Positions 27,131 to 35,133 of a stretch of 40,793 nt of DNA are shown piece by piece. The position numbers were made by a program, and so were the translations under genes. Source of the DNA: JBOZRQ01 sp050789255. GTDB lineage: Bacteria > Bacillota > Sulfobacillia > Symbiobacteriales > Symbiobacteriaceae. A model generated the notes under the pieces. That model saw nothing but the letters and a program-made list of their open reading frames with translations. It did not search any database and was not told the DNA's origin. Where the stretch lies: positions 1 to 40,793 of the forward strand of contig JBOZRQ010000032.1 in NCBI GenBank assembly GCA_050789255.1. Reading direction: 5' to 3'. Numbering within the stretch: position 1 is the first letter of the stretch; every line of letters begins with the position of its first letter.

Positions 27131-27535
27131 CTAGTGCTGATCGGGGTAGCGGAAGTGCTCCGGATTCTGCGACACGGCGGGATGGTGCTTGGGGTCGGCC
27201 GTCTGGTAGCGCCGGACCGAGGGATCGTCGGTCAGGTTCATCTCGTCGTGGATCTTCTGGAACATCTGGCGCACCTCTCGAACGCGGTCCTCCGACACCA
27301 TTTCGGTCGGATAGAAGCCCCGCGTGTGCAGGAAGCTGAAGAGGATCTCCTGGTTGTGGGTCTCCTCGCCGTGCATGGCCAGGAAGAACTCCCGCACGCC
27401 GTTGTTGGTCGACTCCAGCGCCGCCTTGGCGTACATCATGGAGCGCTCCTTGGCCGAGCACAGGCAATCCATCAGCCGGTCGGCGTCGGACATTTGGCCG
27501 TGGGTGGCGGTGCTCAGGTCATGAGGATTACGCAT
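27131..27535 (-). CDS. CotF-family spore coat protein
   Basis: The 134-residue protein is helical. It has the CotF/DUF-type ferritin-like pattern LMDCLCSAKERSMMYAKAALES (21-42) and EETHNQEILFSFLHTRGFYP (56-75) with a histidine-rich, proline-containing tail. In Firmicutes members are spore-coat or spore-associated. It overlaps the upstream small gene by 8 bp. Confidence 0.8.
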   Translation of the reverse strand: MRNPHDLSTATHGQMSDADRLMDCLCSAKERSMMYAKAALESTNNGVREFFLAMHGEETHNQEILFSFLHTRGFYPTEMVSEDRVREVRQMFQKIHDEMNLTDDPSVRRYQTADPKHHPAVSQNPEHFRYPDQH

Positions 27536-27827
27536 TGTGAGTCCCTCCCTGCAAGCTCTCGGTCTGCAGCAGCAGCTTGGCCTGCTTGGTGACGTCGCCG
27601 GGAGCGTCCAGGAGCGCCAACATCATGTCGATTCTACGGTGATGAATATCGCCATGCTCCCGCAAGAGGTCGCGGGCCTGGTCATCGTTTACCTCGCCAG
27701 CGTAGTGCAGACACTTCTTGAGCCCCAACACCTCTGCCTCCAGCGCGTGTCGAACGCAGAGCAGTTCAGCCTCGGTCAGGCGGTTCTCGCCGCCCAGGCT
27801 TGCGATTTCCCGTCTGGAGTGTTCCAT
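27528..27827 (-). CDS. Small helical protein paired with CotF-like protein
   Basis: The 99-residue product (ATG 27827, GAAGGAGG upstream) has the pattern ELLCVRHALEAEVLGLKKCLHYAGEVNDDQARDLLREHG. This resembles the helical ferritin-like small coat proteins that sit beside CotF. No catalytic motif is seen. It probably works in the spore coat with the downstream gene, by inference from linkage. Confidence 0.65.
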   Translation of the reverse strand: MEHSRREIASLGGENRLTEAELLCVRHALEAEVLGLKKCLHYAGEVNDDQARDLLREHGDIHHRRIDMMLALLDAPGDVTKQAKLLLQTESLQGGTHNA

Positions 27828-28004
27828 ACAGATGCGCCTCCTTCGCCTAGCTCTAGGCAACTCAGAGGTAGTATTTCTGCGGACCGGCCTGCTCGATACG
27901 CGCTCGGTACAGAAACCTCAATGGTGCGGTACAGAAATGAGGACAAGTTGCGAATCCTATACGGTAGACTGACTCCAGCGTAATGAAACGAGGTGTAACA
28001 AAAG

Positions 28005-28418
28005 ATGAAGGCCGGCAAAGTTCCCCCGATCGACACGACCGGACTGAGCGATTCCGGGCTCTGGGTCCGTCGCATGCGCATCGCACCCTCGCTCGCCGAC
28101 GAGGCCATCTGTCTGGCGCAGGTACTCCATGTGTGGAACGTCCACGAGAATATGGAGATTGCCACTTACAATGCGGTGTACGCCGAGGTGAGCGGACCGG
28201 ACCTTCCCCCCACGTGGGTCTATCTCGTTGAACTGATCGGTCGCCGGTCCGACGGGGAGTTCCTCTTCTCAGGCCACCCGCTCAGCCAGGTTGCGATCGG
28301 ACAGGAGACCCGCATTCTGGCGATTGTGGAACCCCGGGACCTGCTGATTCCGGGCGCCCTGGTGGAAACGGAGGACCGCCGGCGCATGATCTGGCTCCAA
28401 GCAGCACTCCTGAGATAG
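28005..28418 (+). CDS. Hypothetical protein
   Basis: The 137-residue product was not recognised. It has no transmembrane segment and no cysteine cluster. It is moderately hydrophobic, with a central run LHVWNVHENMEIATYNAVYAEV and an acidic/arginine C-terminus. The ribosome site is GAGGTG, 13 bases before the ATG. It is divergent from the coat-like genes, with which it may share a control region (27828-28004). Confidence 0.65.
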   Translation: MKAGKVPPIDTTGLSDSGLWVRRMRIAPSLADEAICLAQVLHVWNVHENMEIATYNAVYAEVSGPDLPPTWVYLVELIGRRSDGEFLFSGHPLSQVAIGQETRILAIVEPRDLLIPGALVETEDRRRMIWLQAALLR

Positions 28419-28429
28419 GCTCACACAAA

Positions 28430-28463
28430 AACAGCCCGGCGCCGCAGATGGCGTCGGGCTGTT
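28430..28463. terminator. Terminator between convergent genes
   Basis: A 14-bp stem (28430-28443 with 28450-28463, one wobble pair) with a 6-base loop separates the hypothetical gene from the convergent peptidase gene. It is flanked by AAAAA on the left. Confidence 0.75.
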
Positions 28464-28474
28464 CGCTTTCGTAA

Positions 28475-29599
28475 CTAGCTGTGCATAATCGCGAGGGCCC
28501 AGTCGGCCAGCAGTTCCAGCTGGTCAATCGGCATGCGCTCCCGGGTGGAGTGGATCTCCTCGTAGCCAACGCCTAGCACCGCGCAGGGGATTCCGTTTCC
28601 GTTGAAAATGTTGGCGTCCGAGCCGCCGCCCGTGGAGGCGTAGCTGACCGGTGCGCCCAGCTTTGTCGCCGCCTCGGCGGCCCGCTTGACCGCGGGGTCC
28701 TCGGGGCTCAGGTTGATCGCGCGGTAGCCGCGCTTCACTTCGATCTCGACCGAGCCCCCCAGCTGTGTAGCGGCCTCACGCATGCACCGCTGCATGTGCT
28801 CAAGCTGAGCGTCCAGCTTGGCCTCGTCGAGCGAGCGGGCGCCCGCCGTGATCCGGCAGGACTCCGGGACGATGTTGTTGGGCCCTTCGGCGATGATCGA
28901 GCCGATGTTGGCCGTGGTCTCCTCGTCGATGCGGAGCAGCTTCATCTTAGCGATGGCCACGGCGGCGATCTGGATGGCCGAGACGCCCTTCTCAGGCGCC
29001 ACGCCGGCGTGGGCGGCCTTGCCCTTGAAGGTGGCCGTCAGCGAGGCCGAGGAGGGCGCCCGCAGGGTGATCTCGCCGACCTGACCGCTGGAGTCGAGCA
29101 CAAAGCCCTGCTTGGCGGTGAACCAGCCAAAGTCGAGGTTAGCGGCGCCCAGCAGGCCCACCTCCTCGCAGATCGTCCAGGCCAGTTCGATGGTCGGGTG
29201 GGGCAGGTTGCGCTCCTTGAGCACCCGCAGGGCCTCCAGGGTAGCGGCGATGCCGGCGGCATCGTCGGCGCCGAGGATCGTGGTACCGTCGCTGACGATG
29301 GCCCCGCCCTCGATCCGAGGCTTTACGCCAAACCCAGGCGTGACCCGGTCCATGTGGCTGGAGAATAGCACGGCCTCGCCGGGCGCCGTCCCGGGCAGGC
29401 GGGCGTACAGGTTACCGGCGTTGCCGCCGACCTTCTCGCCGGCGTTGTCCTCCCGAACCTCCAGACCGAGCTCGGTGAGCAGCCCCTTGAGCTTGTCCGC
29501 CATCAGCCGCTCCTTGCGGCTGCCCGAATCGGTGGCGCACAGATCCATCAGCAGGTTGGTCAGCCGCTCCCGGTTCACCATTCCCTTTGCATAGGCCAT
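28475..29599 (-). CDS. M20-type peptidase T-like metallopeptidase
   Basis: The 374-residue protein is a zinc-dependent aminoacylase/peptidase of the PepT-like group. The metal sites are HMDRV (about residue 80), the ADDAAG segment, the catalytic CEEVGLLG and VLDSSG, and a C-terminal GGGSDANIFN segment that carries the dimer/metal region. The ORF runs on to 29761, but the ATG at 29599 has AAGGAGTG upstream and matches usual length. A role as desuccinylase for the D-amino acid pathway is possible but has no support beyond chemistry class. Confidence 0.85.
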   Translation of the reverse strand: MAYAKGMVNRERLTNLLMDLCATDSGSRKERLMADKLKGLLTELGLEVREDNAGEKVGGNAGNLYARLPGTAPGEAVLFSSHMDRVTPGFGVKPRIEGGAIVSDGTTILGADDAAGIAATLEALRVLKERNLPHPTIELAWTICEEVGLLGAANLDFGWFTAKQGFVLDSSGQVGEITLRAPSSASLTATFKGKAAHAGVAPEKGVSAIQIAAVAIAKMKLLRIDEETTANIGSIIAEGPNNIVPESCRITAGARSLDEAKLDAQLEHMQRCMREAATQLGGSVEIEVKRGYRAINLSPEDPAVKRAAEAATKLGAPVSYASTGGGSDANIFNGNGIPCAVLGVGYEEIHSTRERMPIDQLELLADWALAIMHS

Positions 29600-29683
29600 C
29601 TGTTTCCAACACTCCTTCCAGTTTATCGCAAAGGAATTTCGGGGTACGAAGCATAAATCCCTTGTCAGAAATGGGGGGTCTTT

Positions 29684-30760
29684 GTGACGAAGAGACTGCG
29701 GATTGGCATTGTGGGCACAGGGTTCGGGGCCACCGTACAGGCGCCTGGGTTTATGATGCACCCGGACTGCGAGGTCGTTGCGCTGAGCGGCGTAACGCGG
29801 CCAGGTCGCGCCAGAGTGTTGGCCGACAAGCTGGGGATACCGGCTGCGTATGACAGCTATCTGGAGATGCTTGACGGCGAAGAGCTAGACCTGGTCAGTG
29901 TTGCTTCCTCCCCGGACCAGCACCATCCCATGACGATCGCCGCCCTGGAACGGCGGATCCCGGTCCTGTGCGAGAAGCCGATGGCGCTGAACCTGGCGGA
30001 AGCACAGGCCATGGTGGACGCTGCCGAACGCCGGCAACTGGTCAACGCCGTCGACTTCGAGTTTCGCCACCTGCCGGCCCGGACCCGGTTCAAGGAGCTG
30101 GTGAGCGCCGGCTTCCTCGGGGAACTGGTCCACTTCCAGCTCACCCAGACCATGGGCGGCCTGGAGCGCAACCTCGCCCGGCCCATGAGCTGGCTCTGGC
30201 GGGCCGAGTCGGGCGGGGGCATGCTCGGCGCCCTGGGCTCCCATATGATCGACATGCTCCGCTGGTTCTTCGGCGATTTCCACAGCGTCAGCGGCAGCCT
30301 GACCGCCCACGTCGACGTGCGTGACGGGCAGCCGGCGACCGCCGATGACAGCTTCAGCTTCTTGATCCGCATGCCCGGAAAGGCCAGCGGGTTGGCCCAG
30401 TTCCTCTCCCACGCCCACCACGGTTTCGGCATGCGCCTGGAGGCCTTTGGCACCCAGGGCACGCTCGTCCTGACCGACAACGAACTGGCGGGCGCCCGGG
30501 CGGGAGAGACCCTTTCCACGATTCCCGTCGCACCCCGGTTTGATGTACCCGGCGTGACCTATCCCGCCGAGATGGACCGGCACATCCCCGCCTTTGTTGT
30601 CATGGTCGACAACCTTGTCAACGCTCTGAAGGGGACGGGGGCGTCCGGCCCGAGCCGGGACTTCGCCACCTTCCGCGACGGCGCCGCCGTGCAGGCGGTG
30701 CTTGACGCCGTGCGGGAGTCCCACCGGACCGGGCGCTGGACTGAAGTGCCACGGGCATAA
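29684..30760 (+). CDS. Gfo/Idh/MocA-family oxidoreductase
   Basis: The 358-residue protein has the N-terminal Rossmann motif RIGIVGTGFGATVQ (6-19), then the typical EKPMALNLAEAQAMV (95-109) with the catalytic Lys, and a C-terminal alpha/beta domain with HMIDMLRWFFGD. It acts on a sugar or polyol with NAD(P); the substrate is not decided. GTG start with GGGGGG upstream. It shares a terminator with the superoxide dismutase gene. Confidence 0.85.
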   Translation: MTKRLRIGIVGTGFGATVQAPGFMMHPDCEVVALSGVTRPGRARVLADKLGIPAAYDSYLEMLDGEELDLVSVASSPDQHHPMTIAALERRIPVLCEKPMALNLAEAQAMVDAAERRQLVNAVDFEFRHLPARTRFKELVSAGFLGELVHFQLTQTMGGLERNLARPMSWLWRAESGGGMLGALGSHMIDMLRWFFGDFHSVSGSLTAHVDVRDGQPATADDSFSFLIRMPGKASGLAQFLSHAHHGFGMRLEAFGTQGTLVLTDNELAGARAGETLSTIPVAPRFDVPGVTYPAEMDRHIPAFVVMVDNLVNALKGTGASGPSRDFATFRDGAAVQAVLDAVRESHRTGRWTEVPRA

Positions 30761-30761
30761 G

Positions 30762-30795
30762 AAAAAGGAGACCTCTGCGCAGAGGTCTCCTTTTT
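30762..30795. terminator. Bidirectional terminator
   Basis: The perfect palindromic stem AAAAAGGAGACCTCT pairs with its complement, loop GCGC core, with AAAAA on one side and TTTTTT on the other. It separates the oxidoreductase gene from the convergent sodA. Confidence 0.88.
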
Positions 30796-30803
30796 TGCAA
30801 AGC

Positions 30804-31418
30804 CTACTTGCCGGTGGCGGCGGCGTAGCGGCGGCCAACCTCATCCCAGTTGATGACGTTGAAGAAGGCGGCCATGTAATCCGGGCGCCGGTTCTGGTAC
30901 TTCAGGTAGTAGGCATGCTCCCACACGTCCATACCGAGGATCGGGGTCTTGCCCTCCATGAGCGGGCTGTCCTGGTTGGCGGTGCTGTAGACCTCGAGCT
31001 TGCCGTTGCTCACGACCAGCCAGGCCCAGCCGCTGCCGAACCGGGTGGCGCCGGCCTTGCTGAACTGCTCCTTGAAGGCATCGAAGCTGCCGAAGGTGGC
31101 GTTGATGGCGCTGGCGAGATCACCGGTCGGGGTGGAGCTGCCGCCGGGGGTCATGATCTCCCAGAACAGGGTGTGGTTGTGGTGGCCGCCACCGTTGTTG
31201 CGAACGGCGGTGCGGATCGACTCGGGCACCTCGCCAATGTTGCGGAGCAGGGACTCGAGGTCCTTGTCGGCCAGCGCAGCCTGGCTCTCCAGGGCGGCGT
31301 TCAGGTTGGTGACGTAGGCGTTGTGGTGCTTGCCGTGGTGAATCCGCATGGTGGTCTCGTCGATGTGCGGCTCCAGAGCGTTGTAGTCATACGGCAGCGG
31401 CGGAAGCTGATGAGCCAT
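30804..31418 (-). CDS. sodA: Manganese/iron superoxide dismutase
   Basis: The 204-residue enzyme removes superoxide. The metal ligands fit the family: H27 in MRIHHGKHHN, the HTLFW His (about 80), and the DVWEHAYYL Asp/His near 165-169. Length is typical. Fe and Mn types cannot be told apart reliably here. Start ATG 31418 has AGGAGGGG upstream; an in-frame ORF extends to 31493 without conservation. Possible -35/-10 boxes (TTGAAT-17-TAGTCT) lie around 31450-31490 on the minus strand, weakly supported. Confidence 0.93.
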   Translation of the reverse strand: MAHQLPPLPYDYNALEPHIDETTMRIHHGKHHNAYVTNLNAALESQAALADKDLESLLRNIGEVPESIRTAVRNNGGGHHNHTLFWEIMTPGGSSTPTGDLASAINATFGSFDAFKEQFSKAGATRFGSGWAWLVVSNGKLEVYSTANQDSPLMEGKTPILGMDVWEHAYYLKYQNRRPDYMAAFFNVINWDEVGRRYAAATGK

Positions 31419-31600
31419 ATGTAACCCCTCCTGATTCTGAACTGATGAGAACCTTTCCCTAACCAGACTACTGGATTCTGGCGAGAAATTCAACTATGAT
31501 GCAGAAAAAGTACCAAATATACGGTGTGCGGAGTATCTCCGGTACATTGTTAGTCGGCCTGCCGCCAATTAGGATATCGGTTTGGGGTAGACGACATGCA

Positions 31601-31945
31601 TCATGAAGCCTCGCGGCTTACATCAAGGGCCGTTTCGAGATCCCCCTGCAGGTCCAGAGCGCGGTCGAGCATGGTCATGCGCAGGAGCTCCCTGACGAAG
31701 GGGCGGGCGCCACAGCAGATGAGCCGCCGGCCCCGCTGAGCCGCTGCGCGCTGCAAATCCAGCAGTGCGAAGATTCCCGCCGTGTAGATCCGCTCCACCC
31801 CTGAGAGATCGATCACCAGAGAGCTACGGCCGTCGGCCAACAAACCGGCAGCGATCTCCCGTACCTGACGGCAGTTCGGCGCATCCAGGTCGCCCGACAG
31901 GTACAGAATCGCTACCCCTTCTGCCTCAGCGGCATCAATCATCAT
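31601..31945 (-). CDS. STAS-domain anti-sigma-antagonist-like protein
   Basis: The 114-residue protein has a STAS fold (VAILYLSGDLDAPNC at 11-25, then SLVIDLSGVERIYTAGIFALLDL at 42-64). In SpoIIAA-type proteins the phosphorylated serine lies in a DSSG segment. Here the equivalent is YTAG (54-57), so neither serine is present. It therefore may not respond to an RsbW/SpoIIAB-type kinase, and no kinase gene is near. The GGTGGGGG ribosome site supports the ATG at 31945; an earlier in-frame start at 31975 is possible. Confidence 0.75.
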   Translation of the reverse strand: MMIDAAEAEGVAILYLSGDLDAPNCRQVREIAAGLLADGRSSLVIDLSGVERIYTAGIFALLDLQRAAAQRGRRLICCGARPFVRELLRMTMLDRALDLQGDLETALDVSREAS

Positions 31946-32071
31946 GGACAACACCCCCACCTTCGCCTTGCGCACCGTCCCCGGGTGCGAGATAATAACG
32001 GAGGCAAACCGACCGGGTCCAGGAACTAGAGAAACCGGTACATCGGCACGGTTTCAAGGAGGTCTAAGAAC

Positions 32072-32695
32072 ATGCCTGTTCCGAAGGCGGTTATCGCCGT
32101 GGCGGGAGGCACCGGCTCGGGCAAAACCACGATCGCCCACAAGATCGTGGAGCAGTTGCCTGACCACGTGACCCTGCTGACGCACGACTCCTACTACAAG
32201 GACAACCGCCACCTCTCGTATGAGGATCGCTGTAAACTGAACTACGATCACCCGGAGTCGTTCGACACAGACCTCTTTATCGAACACGTCCGCATGCTCA
32301 AGGCAGGCGAGTGCATCGACCGCCCTGTGTACAACTTCAGCACCCACTTGCGTGAGGAGCACACGGTGCGGATCGATCCGCTCCAGATCGTGCTCGTGGA
32401 GGGCATTCTCCTGCTGGAGAATCCCACGCTGCGCTCGCTCTTCGACCTGAAAATCTTCGTCGACACCGACGCGGACGTTCGCATTCTGCGCCGGATTACA
32501 CGGGACATCAAGGAGCGGGGCCGGACGCTCGACTCGGTCATCTCGCAATATTTGAGCACCGTAAAGCCCATGCATGAGGCGTTCGTGGAGCCCACGAAGC
32601 GCTACGCCGATATCATCATTCCGGAGGGCGCCTTCAACCGCGCCGGGTTCGATGTGATCATGGCGCGCATTCGCCACCTCGCCGGTAGCTGGTAG
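32072..32695 (+). CDS. udk: Uridine kinase
   Basis: The 207-residue enzyme phosphorylates uridine and cytidine in the salvage pathway. P-loop GGTGSGKTT is at 12-20, HDSYYKD follows near 42-48, and the Walker-B-like LVEGILLLENP lies near 105. It has AAGGAGG upstream of the ATG. Length and motifs are typical. Confidence 0.95.
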   Translation: MPVPKAVIAVAGGTGSGKTTIAHKIVEQLPDHVTLLTHDSYYKDNRHLSYEDRCKLNYDHPESFDTDLFIEHVRMLKAGECIDRPVYNFSTHLREEHTVRIDPLQIVLVEGILLLENPTLRSLFDLKIFVDTDADVRILRRITRDIKERGRTLDSVISQYLSTVKPMHEAFVEPTKRYADIIIPEGAFNRAGFDVIMARIRHLAGSW

Positions 32696-32791
32696 CCGGT
32701 AAGCGCACGCTTATACCAAAAAATACCATAGTTTTGACATATTGTCAACCTCTACCATTTCACCTCATAGTGATTTGGCCGCACTGCCACC

Positions 32792-32820
32792 TTTTCAGTG
32801 CCACCGGGCAATGGTACACT
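32792..32820 (+). promoter_or_regulatory. Promoter of the nifU-like gene
   Basis: TTTTCA (32792-32797) and TACACT (32815-32820) are separated by 17 bases. A perfect palindrome TTGACA-TAT-TGTCAA lies at 32734-32748, about 50 bases upstream, and may be an operator. Confidence 0.45.
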
Positions 32821-32837
32821 TGGGTTATGAATAAACA

Positions 32838-32862
32838 CGCCCTTGCCGCAGCAGGGCGTTTT
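32838..32862 (+). terminator. Terminator-like hairpin in the nifU-like leader
   Basis: Arms CGCCCTTGC and GCAGGGCG (one bulge) with a CGCA loop are followed by TTTT. It lies between the promoter and the start of the nifU-like gene, so it may act as an attenuator. Confidence 0.4.
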
Positions 32863-32906
32863 AGTGAACACCGTTCTAGAGGAACACTAAAGCGAGGTGA
32901 CCAGAC

Positions 32907-33140
32907 ATGGCAGAGGAAACGCTGTTTGAGCGGGTCGACAAGGCGCTCGATCTGATTCGCCCCTCCATTCGTATGGACGGCGGCGATGTGGAACTGGTTG
33001 ACGTGGAGGAAGGCGTCGCTCGGGTAAAAATGGTCGGAGCGTGCGGCGGTTGCCCCATGAGCATGATGACCCTGAAAATGGGCATCGAGCGGGCCGTTCG
33101 CCATCATGTCCCCGAAGTGAAGGCCGTCGAGGCGGTATAA
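32907..33140 (+). CDS. NifU-like Fe-S scaffold protein
   Basis: The 77-residue protein is a NifU C-terminal (Nfu) domain, which carries and delivers a 4Fe-4S cluster. The cluster cysteines C46 and C49 are in the ACGGCPMS context, and the FERVDKALDLIRPSIRMDGGDVELV start is typical. Ribosome site GCGAGGTG precedes the ATG. It is followed by a terminator hairpin at 33148-33165. Confidence 0.9.
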   Translation: MAEETLFERVDKALDLIRPSIRMDGGDVELVDVEEGVARVKMVGACGGCPMSMMTLKMGIERAVRHHVPEVKAVEAV

Positions 33141-33147
33141 GAGAGCA

Positions 33148-33165
33148 GGGGGCGCGAGCCCCCTT
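33148..33165 (+). terminator. Terminator of the nifU-like gene
   Basis: A 7-bp perfect stem AGGGGGC/GCCCCCT with GCGA loop is followed by TTTGC. Confidence 0.7.
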
Positions 33166-33195
33166 TGCTATGTCAGGCGAAAGAGTGAGGTAATC

Positions 33196-33519
33196 ATGGA
33201 GTCGCAAACGGATCTGGACCGCCGGCGCGAGGAGCAGGAAGAGCTGGAGGCGGAGCGGGTACTGAAGGCCCGGGTGCACCGGCACATGGGCATGACCGCT
33301 GCGGTTCTGGCCGTTGGCGCCGTGATTGTGGCCCTGGCCCGCATGAAGACCATGTTCGGCATCTCGGCCTGGGAGGCGCTGGGGATTGGCTCTTCCACCC
33401 TTCCCTGGCTGCTGGGAATCCTGGTCGCCGCTGTCGTCCTGAGTATGGGCACCACCCGCCTGATGACGGGCGTGGAGCGGGTTGTACGTAAACTTACAGG
33501 GAAGAAGGCCGGCAGGTAA
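33196..33519 (+). CDS. Small two-helix membrane protein
   Basis: The 107-residue protein has a charged N-terminal 30 residues rich in E/R, two transmembrane helices (about 32-49 and 70-90) and a basic C-terminus. No family was recognised. The ATG follows AAGAGTGAGG. A strong hairpin (33504-33533) overlaps its stop codon. Confidence 0.7.
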   Translation: MESQTDLDRRREEQEELEAERVLKARVHRHMGMTAAVLAVGAVIVALARMKTMFGISAWEALGIGSSTLPWLLGILVAAVVLSMGTTRLMTGVERVVRKLTGKKAGR

Positions 33520-33533
33520 GTCTGCCGGCCTTC
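33504..33533. terminator. 12-bp terminator hairpin
   Basis: The arms 33504-33515 and 33522-33533 are perfectly complementary with a 6-base loop, and CTTG follows. It overlaps the end of the membrane protein gene and lies ahead of the convergent glycine-zipper protein gene, so it may end both. Confidence 0.75.
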
Positions 33534-33544
33534 CTTGTTCCCGC

Positions 33545-34024
33545 TTAGGTGGTGGCACCGCCTGCGGTGTGGCACTCGGCCACGCAGTAGTCCAGGGCGT
33601 TGATCGCCATCTGGACGCAGGTGCGGGCTGCCGGGTCGGAGATCTGGCCAAGCTGGGAGACCAGCTGCTGCTTGGACTGCTCGCAGTCCTGCTTGACCCG
33701 CTCCAGCACCTGCTTCGGCGTGCAGGTACCCGCCGGCTGCTGGGTCATTCCCTGGCTCTGTGCGTGCTGTTTTTGCTGCTGCATGCGATCGACCATCCGA
33801 TCGGCGATCATGCCGCCCGCCGCGGCGCCCAGTACGGTGCCCACGGGGCCAATCACGGAGCCAACGGCGGCGCCGACGATGCCGCCCGTGGTCCAGGCGG
33901 CCGCGTCGGCGGTGTCCACGTTGCCGAGCGGCGTTTGAATCTCCTCAGGGATCTGGTTGGTCATCTGCTGGATCTGTTGCATCATCTGCCCCTGTCCCTG
34001 GTTCTGCTGCTGATTGTTCTGCAT
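33545..34024 (-). CDS. Glutamine-rich glycine-zipper protein
   Basis: The 159-residue protein starts with a Gln/Asn-rich segment, then has a glycine-zipper hydrophobic stretch (GGIVGAAVGSVIGPVGTVLGA, about residues 47-67) that could span or dock to a membrane. A helical C-terminal half has four cysteines. Function is unknown. Spore-surface roles are known for such Gln-rich proteins in Firmicutes, but nothing here proves it. Confidence 0.7.
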   Translation of the reverse strand: MQNNQQQNQGQGQMMQQIQQMTNQIPEEIQTPLGNVDTADAAAWTTGGIVGAAVGSVIGPVGTVLGAAAGGMIADRMVDRMQQQKQHAQSQGMTQQPAGTCTPKQVLERVKQDCEQSKQQLVSQLGQISDPAARTCVQMAINALDYCVAECHTAGGATT

Positions 34025-34122
34025 GTGCGACCATCACCCCCTTCGTTGGTCCGCATCTAAGGTTGGGGAATTTGCCTCGCAACCATGCTGGTGACTCATT
34101 GGCGATGTGCTTAGCAAAGTTT

Positions 34123-34147
34123 GAAGGCCGGCAAGTTGCCGGCCTTC
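34123..34147 (-). terminator. Hairpin after the phospholipase D fragment
   Basis: The arms 34123-34132 and 34138-34147 are perfect, with a 5-base loop; the minus strand then reads AAACTT. It ends the truncated gene. Confidence 0.65.
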
Positions 34148-34149
34148 GG

Positions 34150-35016
34150 CTATTTTCCGCACCCGGCGATCCCGGGCGTTCCCTTCGAGGAGGGCGCCCA
34201 GTCCAGGTAGGTGTTGGTGTCCTTGCCAGGGTTCTCCCGGCAGATCGCCGTCCGGCCCGGCCCGGCCAGCTTCCACCCCGGCTGGTGCTCGCCCCAGGCC
34301 ACGGCGTCGATGACACGGTCCTGTCGGCGGAGTTTCAGCGTGTCCCGGTCGGGTCCGATGGTGAGCCCGGTCAGCTCGACCAGGGTGGGGACGGCACCGT
34401 ACCTGCCCTTGAAGAACGCCGCGTCGCGGGCGAGGACCAGCGGCTTGCCAGGGTATACCACCGTCTTGGCCGGCAGCACCCAGTCACCGGACGAGCTGCT
34501 GAGGCTCCAGCCAGACATGTCAACCGGCTTCGGGCCAAAGTTCGAGATCTCCAGGAAGCCTGTGGCAGCATCGACCTCGGTGATCAGCGGGTAGTCGGCG
34601 GGCGTTCCGTTGTACCAGTCGAAGGTGAAGATGTCGGCGAAGTAGGATGCGATTTGCGGGTGGTCGATGATCACCCCGACCTCACGGTTGTTGGCGGGGG
34701 AGTTGTAGGACCAGTTGATGCTGCTGACCAGCACCCGCTTGTCGTCGACCACCACGCCCTTGTTGTGGATCTTGTCCAGCCCGCCGAGGTCACTGCGCAT
34801 GATCCGGGCCTGAAGGTCCAGCCCTTCCCGCCGGGCAATGTCGTTGACGTAGCCTACCGTGTTGGTATTGTCCTTCGGCTCCTCCGGGTCCAGGAAAGCG
34901 TCGCTGAGCAGGATGCGAACGCTCACCCCCCGCCGGGCGGCCTCGATGGCTTCCTCGAGGAAGAGGTCCGGCGTGCGCTGCGGGTCGCCTGTGGTTGGAC
35001 CCCAGTGCAGGTGCGC
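34150..35016 (-). pseudogene. 3' fragment of a phospholipase D-like gene with LTD domain
   Basis: The reading frame covers 288 residues and is open only to 35016; the codon just upstream (35019-35017) is TAA. What remains begins AHLHWGP and includes one HKD motif (HNKGVVVDDKR with IN-W-S-Y), then a lamin-tail-like beta domain (LITEVDAATGFLEISNFGP) at the C-terminus. The first HKD motif and N-terminus are missing. The break coincides with the mobile element end at about 35015-35030, so the 5' part should lie beyond the far end of the element. An internal GTG at 34926 is unlikely to give a working enzyme. Confidence 0.8.
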
Positions 35017-35030
35017 TTATTGTAATAAGC
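35015..35030. other. Probable attL site of the mobile element
   Basis: GCTTATTGTAATAAGC is a perfect 7-bp inverted repeat around a central GT. It sits exactly where the phospholipase-like frame breaks and 104 bp before the serine recombinase start. Serine integrases cross over at a central dinucleotide inside imperfect inverted repeats, so this is the expected place and form. The precise crossover cannot be proven without the other junction. Confidence 0.55.
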
Positions 35031-35096
35031 ACCCAACAATAGTAAGATTAGTTTGAAGAGGTAATCACTCTCGCTGCCTAGTCTTTTCGTGATCTC

Positions 35097-35128
35097 CTCT
35101 CCAAGTCCTTCCGAAGGCTGGAGGAGAG
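35097..35128 (+). promoter_or_regulatory. Hairpin that could hide the recombinase ribosome site
   Basis: CTCTCC (35097-35102) pairs with GGAGAG (35123-35128), with an inner CCTT/AAGG helix (35107-35110 with 35114-35117). The 3' arm is the ribosome site GGAGGAGAG. Folding would limit translation of the recombinase. Confidence 0.4.
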
Positions 35129-35133
35129 TGCCC

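Noticed and set aside
32734..32748. TTGACA as the -35 box of the nifU-like gene
   Set aside because: No -10 box lies at a proper distance. The site is better seen as a palindrome; TTTTCA-17-TACACT downstream fits as promoter.
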